Positions 25,973-31,529 of a DNA stretch of 31,529 nt are shown here, in pieces; position 1 is the first letter of the stretch, and every line of letters begins with the position of its first letter. The translations under genes and the position numbers were made by a program. The notes below the pieces were generated by a model that saw nothing but the letters and a program-made list of their open reading frames with translations, searched no databases and was not told where the DNA came from. This stretch comes from a virus: positions 1-31,529 of the IMG/VR virus record IMGVR_UViG_3300017767_000064. One strand, given 5' to 3'.

Positions 25973-26303
25973 AATTTATAGTTTTATTTAGGTTTAAGTA
26001 GTCTAAGTATTGATCCGAAGTTATAATATTAAATTTATAAAACAAAGGAAACATACTTCTTGAGTTAAGATATTCTACACTAAAAAACAAAGGCTCTTGC
26101 ATAGTAACAACACCTGCGACTAAGCCAAACCTTCTAGGTTCATCAGCGTATTTTTTTTCTTCATGCATTTCACTTGCCAGCTTATCTAACTGCATTATAA
26201 TTCCAGCACTATACAGTGGGGGTAAAGTCTCAAGCTCCTCCAAAAAATTTTCTTCCATTTCGTAAAAGCTTTCATCCCCTGTAAACCTCTGCGGTAAATC
26301 CAT
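25962..26303 (-). CDS. Unknown protein of the replication operon (113 aa)
   Basis: This protein of 113 residues has an acidic N-terminal third (E-M-E-E-N-F-L-E-E-L-E-T-L) and a more hydrophobic, aromatic C-terminal half (LFFSVEYLNSRSMFPLFYKF). The ATG at 26303 gives a 32-base overlap with the VRR-NUC gene, and the 3' end overlaps the DnaA-like gene by 11 bases. A later Met (near residue 16) would reduce the long overlap and cannot be excluded. No known motif is visible; its place suggests a small accessory of replication or recombination. Confidence 0.65.
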   Translation of the reverse strand: MDLPQRFTGDESFYEMEENFLEELETLPPLYSAGIIMQLDKLASEMHEEKKYADEPRRFGLVAGVVTMQEPLFFSVEYLNSRSMFPLFYKFNIITSDQYLDYLNLNKTINYET

Positions 26304-26511
26304 ATTCTTTTAGTTCTTTCATGCGGTACTCCTGAAGCTTAGACACCCTTCCCTTTTTGGTTTTAATTTCATAAAATTCAATACCATAATCTGGGTGTAA
26401 TGCTAATACATCTGGTATACCATTTTTATTAGTCTTGATTAATTTAATGACAAAATACCCATCAGCCTCTAACTCTTTTATTTTTTTAGTTTGAATCTGT
26501 TGCTCAGTCAT
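26272..26511 (-). CDS. VRR-NUC family nuclease (79 aa)
   Basis: This is a minimal VRR-NUC domain of the PD-(D/E)XK superfamily: GIPDVLAL (31-38) supplies the metal-binding Asp34, FYEIKTKKGRVSKLQ (46-60) supplies Glu48 and Lys50, and Q60 completes the site. Stand-alone versions of about 80-110 residues are common in phages and can act on branched DNA such as Holliday junctions or flaps. It follows the helicase and a small coiled-coil gene and overlaps the next gene by 32 bases. A role in resolving replication or recombination intermediates is likely; active-site residues are all present. Confidence 0.9.
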   Translation of the reverse strand: MTEQQIQTKKIKELEADGYFVIKLIKTNKNGIPDVLALHPDYGIEFYEIKTKKGRVSKLQEYRMKELKEYGFTAEVYRG

Positions 26512-26524
26512 TATACAAATTTAA

Positions 26525-26725
26525 TTATTCTTTTGATTCTTTTTCTTTATCAGAATCTGCTTTAAGTTTTTCTAAAGCTTCATCATAATCTGGCATACGC
26601 TTGATAGTTTCCAGTGTACCAACAGATAAGTTCTTTAGATTGTACATCTCTTGTATAACTTGTTGCATTATCTGGTCAAGCTTATCCAGCTTATTTTTCA
26701 TCTCAATTAATTTTTGTTCTTTCAT
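26525..26725 (-). CDS. Small coiled-coil protein of unknown function (66 aa)
   Basis: This protein of 66 residues is Lys/Glu-rich, with a regular hydrophobic heptad in M-K-N-K-L-D-K-L-D-Q-I-M-Q-Q-V-I, so a coiled coil is likely. The C-terminus is charged and probably disordered (KADSDKEKESKE). It starts two bases after the helicase stop and lies 13 bases before the VRR-NUC start. It may bridge or oligomerise these enzymes. No family is recognised. Confidence 0.7.
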   Translation of the reverse strand: MKEQKLIEMKNKLDKLDQIMQQVIQEMYNLKNLSVGTLETIKRMPDYDEALEKLKADSDKEKESKE

Positions 26726-26727
26726 AT

Positions 26728-27954
26728 TTATAAACTTAGTAAATCTTTTTCAAAATGTTTTAGTGTGTAATCTTTTTTCTTGGTAACAGCTCTATATATT
26801 TTATCTTCAATACCACCCTCGGAAAATATCCAATACACATCATTCTGTACTGAATCTTTAGTTGTCATTCTGTCACGTGACTGCCAATAACTAAGAGCAG
26901 AGAAATCTATATTGTAATAGACAAGACAATCTGCTTCCTTCAAACTTATTCCCTCTCTTCCACTCACAATTTGCAATGCTATGTTTTTGTGAGTATCTTT
27001 AAACTCACTTAGTTCTGTGGTTAAATCATCCCCGTACACTTGTTTTAAAGCATCGTACTCGGCTTTAAACTTATAAAATATACCTATCTTCTGATTCTTA
27101 AATTGAGTGCGTATAAACTCAGCTTTTGAATAGTCAATTACTGTAGCTTTTCCGCTCTCAAACTTAACTGTTCCAGAATATAGTTGATGTAATTTTGACA
27201 TCAACTTAACTCCTGTATCTGCCAACACCACCTCGTCCGTTCCCTCGATTACTAAATTCTTTTTAAGTTGATTAACCATATTATAAGTAAGCTTGGACAT
27301 CTTAACCTTTAACACCTTCTCAATGGTTTCTACCTTGAAACCCGCTTCCTTCTGCGTGTAGGATATCATATAAGGCTTCATCTGATCTAAAATGGTCTGT
27401 CTACCTCGGCTATAATTATTGTGCGGCATAGCGCCTATTTTAATTTGCACTACATCCACATAATCTTTAGCGAACTTATAAAAGTTTACATAGTTTCTAA
27501 ATGGATTGTGAGGACACGCATAAACCTGATGGTACATTTGACTAAATGATTCTGGTGTAGGTGTACCTGACATTAGAATTACAAAAGGGTTTTGTTTTTT
27601 AATGACTTGCTTTATCATTTTAGTTCTCTTGCTTGGTTTTGGATACGCACCCATACCATGTGCTTCATCAAGCACAATGCATTCATACTCACCAACTACC
27701 TTATGAAGGCTCTCATAGTTTACAATGTTGATGTGAAACTTTGGTTTGAGCTTATTGTAGTCATCCTCTATAGAAGATATAGCTTTCTTCTTGGTAACAA
27801 ATAACATATTGTCAACGCCTAGCTTCTGAGCTGTACCCATAGCAGTCAAAGTCTTTCCTGTTCGCACCTGCATAGACAGGTATACGAAACCATATTTAAC
27901 AAGAACATCAAACGCCTTGTCTATAATTTCCGATTGGTATTTTCTAAATTTCAA
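26728..27954 (-). CDS. SF2 DNA helicase, SNF2-like (408 aa)
   Basis: The helicase motifs are in order: Q-motif-like FRKYQSEIIDKA (3-14), motif I VRTGKT (30-35), motif II VLDEAHG (94-100) and motif III MSGTPTPES (128-136). The C-terminal lobe has SGREGISLKEADCLVYYN (motif V) and ALSYWQSRDRM (motif VI). The order and the short length match phage SNF2/DEAH helicases used at the replication fork or in recombination. The start is a TTG at 27954-27952 overlapping the primase TGA as TTGA. The only early ATG lies inside motif I, so TTG is favoured. Translation is likely coupled to the primase. Confidence 0.9.
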   Translation of the reverse strand: MKFRKYQSEIIDKAFDVLVKYGFVYLSMQVRTGKTLTAMGTAQKLGVDNMLFVTKKKAISSIEDDYNKLKPKFHINIVNYESLHKVVGEYECIVLDEAHGMGAYPKPSKRTKMIKQVIKKQNPFVILMSGTPTPESFSQMYHQVYACPHNPFRNYVNFYKFAKDYVDVVQIKIGAMPHNNYSRGRQTILDQMKPYMISYTQKEAGFKVETIEKVLKVKMSKLTYNMVNQLKKNLVIEGTDEVVLADTGVKLMSKLHQLYSGTVKFESGKATVIDYSKAEFIRTQFKNQKIGIFYKFKAEYDALKQVYGDDLTTELSEFKDTHKNIALQIVSGREGISLKEADCLVYYNIDFSALSYWQSRDRMTTKDSVQNDVYWIFSEGGIEDKIYRAVTKKKDYTLKHFEKDLLSL

Positions 27955-30374
27955 AATGGTATAAATTCTGTTTCGTTATTAATATTATCTTCAGGCTTTT
28001 GCTTCATAATAATCCACTTACCATTCAGATCCTTGCCCTCTTCTGGTGGCACACCCTCTTTGTACATACAAAAAGAATAAAGCCATTTGTTAAATCTTAT
28101 TCTACTTATAGACATCTTAGCTCTTGGAGAATAATCAGGATACTCTTGTACAAAATCTAAATACAATTCATTTGTGTTTAATCTAATATCTGGTACTAGC
28201 TTTGAGTTAGGCTGCGTTCCCTCAAGTAAACCGCACCACTCAATAAAGTCATGACTAGTCTCAGCAGATAGCTGTCTAATCTTTAGGTTTACAAATTCAC
28301 TTTCAATAAGTCCTTCTCTTAAGTATAACTGAAGACATTGAATCATATAGTTATCAAACACACACCACTCATCATCATCCCAATCGCCAAAGAATAATCT
28401 ACCAAACTCATCTTGTGGTGTAAAGTTTTTACTATAATGTTGATACAATTCAAGCTCCCACTTTCTCCTTTGAAAAGAATTACCAGCTCCTTTTATGGCA
28501 TAGTTTGTGGTAATAGCTATCTTAGGGCTCTTGCTAAATGGAATCTTGATAGCATCCTTGTTTTTCTTTTCAAGTGTTAGTCCCTCTGTTGCTACACTAA
28601 ACAATCTTTCAAAGTCAAAGTATTTCTTTACATCATCAAAGCAAAGTATCTGCGTGTCTGCTGACACTAACTGATAAGCAAAAGACTTAGCGAAATCAAA
28701 TGCCTTTCCATCTATTGTCACTAACTTTTTCATGTGGCTAAGTGCGTTCATGAATATACCTTTACCTGTACCGCCCTCTGGATTGTCTGATATTACCTCA
28801 TCATTAAGTATAACTGCTGGACAATAAGACAGGTTCTTATGACCATGCATTAAGAATCCTATCGTTGACTCCATTGATGTAGTTCTTACAGGATTTTTAC
28901 CACTGATATTTTCCACAAATGTTTTGTAGTCGCAATCAAAAGTTTCGCATTCTTTATAAGCTCTGTCAATGACATGATCTTTCCATACATATCCACCCAA
29001 GTCCACATAATCTATGGCTATGACCTCGTTCTGCTTTACTTGAACTGCACAATTTCTGTAATATAAATAAGAAGAATTTTTAGAATCTGCTATAAAATAT
29101 ATATCAATAGTACCTAAAAGTGTTAGAAATTCTTCACGAAAAAATCTTGTTTGCTCTGCAAAGTAATTGTAAATCGATACATCTTCATAATAATAAAGTG
29201 TGCCTAGTATAAAATCTTTAATTTCTTTCTCGCTTGTGTGGTCTATTAAATTGTTTGTAACCTTGACAAATACATAGTTCTTACTGCCTTCAGGACAATA
29301 TTTATAAAATCCATTGTCCTCTAAATACTTTTTAAACAAAAGAGGTACAATCTTTATAGTACCCTTATCATTTTTAGTCCAAAACTTTTGGTCTTCATCT
29401 TTCTCTGCCTTTTCAATAACCGCTTCAATTTCATCTATCTCTATGTTTGTGTTCTGAAGATCTCTTCTTATATCTTTCTTTGAATCTCCACGCTTTACCC
29501 TTTGCTTAATCTCATTGATAGTCTCAGTGTCCTCATAAAACTTAGTTCCAAAATCTGCTGCGTTTCTATAAGCAGAATCAATGGTGGTTTGTATCTCTCT
29601 CTTTGGAAAATCTGATGACTCATATTGATTACAAACAAAAGATGCTATGTTTTTTCCAACCCCAAACTCGTTTAAAGCTCTTGCTAATACATAAACATTC
29701 TGATTTCTTTGCCCTTCAACCATTGGATATTTTTGTTGCCACCACTTTGTAAGTATCTCTATAATTTTATTCTCATCTGTAATTTTAAGTAAAGGCACAT
29801 CCTTTATTATACTCTTCTCTTCATACTCCTCCTCTTCAATCTTATCCCAAACAGATGAGTTAGTATTTATATGTAGTAGTCTGTCATAAGACTCGTAACA
29901 AACTCTGGATAAATTTTTTGAAGTAGTGTCAAAATAGGGTGAATCAAATTCTTTTTTTAATGAATTAAAATATTTAGTATGGTTGTCTTGGTCTGCTGGT
30001 ATTTTAATTAAAACCTTTAATCCATTTCCAGAAGGAGAAACAAATGCTGAATAAACAAATTTATTTTTTTGAAATCGTTCCTTGTCTTCTAATAAATTTT
30101 TAGTCTTTGGATAACCATCAAAGTCTAAACATATTAAACCTGAATGCTCAACAATAGCTGAGTCAGATCTTTTGTTAAACTGACCAGAGAAACATATAGC
30201 AGGTAGATTTTTTTTAAGCTCATTCCTCTTTGTCTTATTTTTTTCTTGTCTTATTTTTTTAACAAGCTCTTGATTTTTCCCTTCTTTTATTCTTTGAAGT
30301 ATGTAGGTTACATCTTTAAAGAAAGGTGTTTCTGTTTCTCGTATGTTTTGAAATATGGTTACTACCTGAGGCAT
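27951..30374 (-). CDS. Primase-helicase: VirE/BT4734-type primase domain fused to SF3 helicase (807 aa)
   Basis: The N-terminal part has HSGLICLDFDGYPK (77-90), SAFVSPSGNGLKVLIKIP (about 108-125) and FDTTSKNLSRVCYESYD, the hallmarks of the BT4734-like/VirE N-terminal primase domain common in Bacteroidota elements. A primase C-terminal helical region follows, with QRNQNVYVLARALNEFGV. The C-terminal half is an SF3/DUF5906-type helicase with Walker A PEGGTGKGIF near 530-538, Walker B ILCFDDV near 575-580 and the sensor-like KIAITTNY. It should both prime and unwind, and is the central replication enzyme here. A terminator-like hairpin and a shared 16-mer precede its ATG. Confidence 0.9.
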   Translation of the reverse strand: MPQVVTIFQNIRETETPFFKDVTYILQRIKEGKNQELVKKIRQEKNKTKRNELKKNLPAICFSGQFNKRSDSAIVEHSGLICLDFDGYPKTKNLLEDKERFQKNKFVYSAFVSPSGNGLKVLIKIPADQDNHTKYFNSLKKEFDSPYFDTTSKNLSRVCYESYDRLLHINTNSSVWDKIEEEEYEEKSIIKDVPLLKITDENKIIEILTKWWQQKYPMVEGQRNQNVYVLARALNEFGVGKNIASFVCNQYESSDFPKREIQTTIDSAYRNAADFGTKFYEDTETINEIKQRVKRGDSKKDIRRDLQNTNIEIDEIEAVIEKAEKDEDQKFWTKNDKGTIKIVPLLFKKYLEDNGFYKYCPEGSKNYVFVKVTNNLIDHTSEKEIKDFILGTLYYYEDVSIYNYFAEQTRFFREEFLTLLGTIDIYFIADSKNSSYLYYRNCAVQVKQNEVIAIDYVDLGGYVWKDHVIDRAYKECETFDCDYKTFVENISGKNPVRTTSMESTIGFLMHGHKNLSYCPAVILNDEVISDNPEGGTGKGIFMNALSHMKKLVTIDGKAFDFAKSFAYQLVSADTQILCFDDVKKYFDFERLFSVATEGLTLEKKNKDAIKIPFSKSPKIAITTNYAIKGAGNSFQRRKWELELYQHYSKNFTPQDEFGRLFFGDWDDDEWCVFDNYMIQCLQLYLREGLIESEFVNLKIRQLSAETSHDFIEWCGLLEGTQPNSKLVPDIRLNTNELYLDFVQEYPDYSPRAKMSISRIRFNKWLYSFCMYKEGVPPEEGKDLNGKWIIMKQKPEDNINNETEFIPF

Positions 30375-30380
30375 TGTAAG

Positions 30381-30396
30381 ATTAGATTAAATTAAA
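30381..30396 (-). promoter_or_regulatory. Shared 16-mer leader motif before the primase gene
   Basis: On the - strand this reads TTTAATTTAATCTAAT, identical to 10178-10193 on the + strand. It follows the T-run of a hairpin and ends six bases before the primase ATG. It is a candidate promoter part or ribosome-loading leader. Confidence 0.4.
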
Positions 30397-30442
30397 AAAA
30401 AGGGAAGGAGACTAACTAATATGAAAAAAAACACCTTCCCTT
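30394..30442 (-). terminator. Terminator or attenuator between the SSB-like and primase genes
   Basis: On the - strand AAGGGAAGG (30442-30434) pairs perfectly with CCTTCCCTT (30408-30400), and a T-run follows (30399-30394). The loop is long (25 nt), which may weaken termination and let some transcripts read into the primase. This could set the ratio of the small binding protein to the primase. Confidence 0.65.
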
Positions 30443-30461
30443 CTAAACAAAAAAAAATTAA

Positions 30462-30707
30462 CTAGAAAGGTAGGTTGTCCTTCTCCTCAGAAGTGTCAAC
30501 TTTCCCATCATTCTTTTTATAAGGCTCGCTGACTTGTATAGACAGCTTGAAATCTCCCGCTTGGGTTTTACCTTCCCATGCAGAAATTTCAAACTCCTTG
30601 CCATTTAAATCAGTCATTGTGCCTCTTAAATCTGGTTGAGTATCTTTTTCTTTATATGTGTTTTTGAAAAGTGATCCTCTTCCTTCTTTGTGTTTGTATG
30701 TACTCAT
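30462..30707 (-). CDS. DUF736/SSB-like OB-fold protein with SSB-type acidic tip (81 aa)
   Basis: The sequence KEGRGSLFKNTYKEKDTQPD, then RGTMTDLNGKEFEISAWEGK, matches the layout of small DUF736-like proteins (G-x-G-S-L-F-K-N ... P-D-x-x-G ... G-K-E-x-x-x-S-A-W), a short beta-barrel family often beside replication genes. The C-terminus is acidic and ends DNLPF, much like the D-D-x-I-P-F tip by which SSB proteins recruit partner enzymes. I infer a single-stranded DNA-binding role. It lies between the exonuclease and primase genes and is followed by a hairpin terminator, as might suit a highly expressed binding protein. Confidence 0.75.
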   Translation of the reverse strand: MSTYKHKEGRGSLFKNTYKEKDTQPDLRGTMTDLNGKEFEISAWEGKTQAGDFKLSIQVSEPYKKNDGKVDTSEEKDNLPF

Positions 30708-30723
30708 AAATTAAATATTAAAA

Positions 30724-31512
30724 TTAAAAATCTCCTTTGTATATTATTTCCTCTATACTATCTGTTGCATTTTCACTAAAGTATTTATCGTAGTGTAAAA
30801 GTGCGTGTTCTACCTTTTCTTTAGCATAAGATAAAGTTTCAGGTTTTATTCCAAAGACACCGACATCATAAGTTGTCTCGCCAGGTCTTGTACCAATAGG
30901 TTTTGGGGTTTTTCCCACAACAAAAAACACCATTGGCATTCCAAATAATTTTTGGTATATATATGCTTGTGTATCATAGCCATAATATGGAGCGTTCCTT
31001 GTCCACTTAGCTACATCTCCAGAGGTCTTCAAGTCTATTATCATTTCTTTACTTATGATATCCGCTTTCCCCTTAAAAATGTGGCCAGTGCCCATAATGT
31101 CTCCAACCATAGGCTCTTCATACTTAGCGTCAAAGTCAAACAAATATTCTTTCATTGCTTTAACTTTCTTGTTATCTTCATTCATAAACCAATCCACTAA
31201 TGCTTTTATTTCATCAGCTTCAGAAGTTTTAAGTGCATAGGTTAAGTCGTTTTCTACTAGCCACTCCTTATATGCCTTATCTCTTCGTGGAAAATCTGCA
31301 ATCGGAAAGTCTTTAGCCTTGTCTGGCTCAAGAATAAGTTGATGAAATAATCTTCCCTTTTCTAAGTTCTCGTTAGATTGCACTGGCAAACGATATGCCT
31401 CTGGATCGTATTGAAGTACTTTTATGTCAGAGTTCGATATATACTGCTTACCAAAGTCTCCATAGTATTGCTCATCATCTCGTAGCCTTTCTATAATCTC
31501 TTTATTTTCCAT
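30724..31512 (-). CDS. PD-(D/E)XK exonuclease, RecE/Cas4-like (262 aa)
   Basis: The conserved His region KGRLFHQLILEPDKA (52-66), GKADIIS (148-154), IIDLKTSGD (158-166, Asp160 and Lys162) and YDTQAYIYQ (179-187) reproduce the His / D / D-x-K / QxxxY layout of RecE exonuclease VIII and Cas4-like nucleases. It probably resects DNA ends for recombination or packaging-related repair, working with the SSB-like protein encoded next. The gene is the first complete one of the - strand module and starts 17 bases from the window edge. Its own promoter lies outside or at the very edge. Confidence 0.9.
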   Translation of the reverse strand: MENKEIIERLRDDEQYYGDFGKQYISNSDIKVLQYDPEAYRLPVQSNENLEKGRLFHQLILEPDKAKDFPIADFPRRDKAYKEWLVENDLTYALKTSEADEIKALVDWFMNEDNKKVKAMKEYLFDFDAKYEEPMVGDIMGTGHIFKGKADIISKEMIIDLKTSGDVAKWTRNAPYYGYDTQAYIYQKLFGMPMVFFVVGKTPKPIGTRPGETTYDVGVFGIKPETLSYAKEKVEHALLHYDKYFSENATDSIEEIIYKGDF

Positions 31513-31529
31513 AGAGTTCTTTTTTAAGC

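Noticed and set aside
28909-28917. Possible DnaA box (TTTTCCACA)
   Set aside because: Single site with one mismatch inside the primase gene, no cluster and no AT-rich unwinding region next to it.
1-31529. tRNA genes, endolysin or integrase
   Set aside because: I found no cloverleaf with a T-arm GTTCRA pattern, no lysis enzyme motif and no recombinase motif by eye; a dedicated tRNA scan would be needed to be sure.

Overview
This window is part of a tailed bacteriophage genome that most likely infects a member of the Bacteroidota, probably a flavobacterium-like host. Three things point that way. The DNA is AT-rich. The start codons have almost no Shine-Dalgarno sequence in front of them. Several intergenic gaps carry exact TAnnTTTG elements, the -7 box of Bacteroidota promoters. 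The gene content suggests a short-tailed (podovirus-type) particle with similarities to crAss-like and T7-like virion proteins. All family names here come from reading motifs; no database search was run.

Left part (1-24321, all + strand) is the virion module. It opens with the C-terminal end of the probable major capsid protein and a hairpin terminator. Then come two capsid-associated genes of unknown function, a second terminator followed by a promoter-like site, two head-tail ring/adaptor candidates, and a 2214-residue tail nozzle/muzzle-like protein. The last ~700 residues of that protein are a string of small Cys-containing beads joined by Thr-Pro linkers. Next is a cassette of modification enzymes (10203-14406): a PF11397-type GlcNAc-transferase, an FkbM methyltransferase, and a double GT32 glycosyltransferase with a C-terminal extension. 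A small nucleotidyltransferase-like gene (9703-10137) precedes it. A second Thr-Pro bead protein closes the cassette. A GNAT protein and three consecutive internal/ejected virion protein candidates (245, 538 and 1763 aa) complete the module. Inside the 1763-aa gene, an out-of-frame GC-rich segment encodes a recognisable small phage protein (20519-20704).

Right part (31512-24318, all - strand) is the DNA replication/recombination module. In transcription order it holds a PD-(D/E)XK nuclease, a DUF736/SSB-like OB protein, a VirE/BT4734-type primase fused to an SF3 helicase, an SF2 (SNF2-like) helicase, a coiled-coil protein, a VRR-NUC nuclease, an unknown protein, a stand-alone DnaA domain IV protein, two small unknowns, a metallophosphoesterase and a previously uncounted 28-residue membrane peptide. 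Most of these genes overlap or nearly touch, so translation is probably coupled. The two modules converge tail to tail, with stop codons overlapping by four bases.

The most interesting idea is that the phage decorates its own tail. Two mucin-like Thr/Pro-rich tail proteins flank glycosyltransferases, one of them from a family known to add GlcNAc to hydroxyproline in eukaryotic Skp1. The second is the overprinted small gene embedded in the large virion gene. Terminase, portal, polymerase and lysis genes are not in this window.
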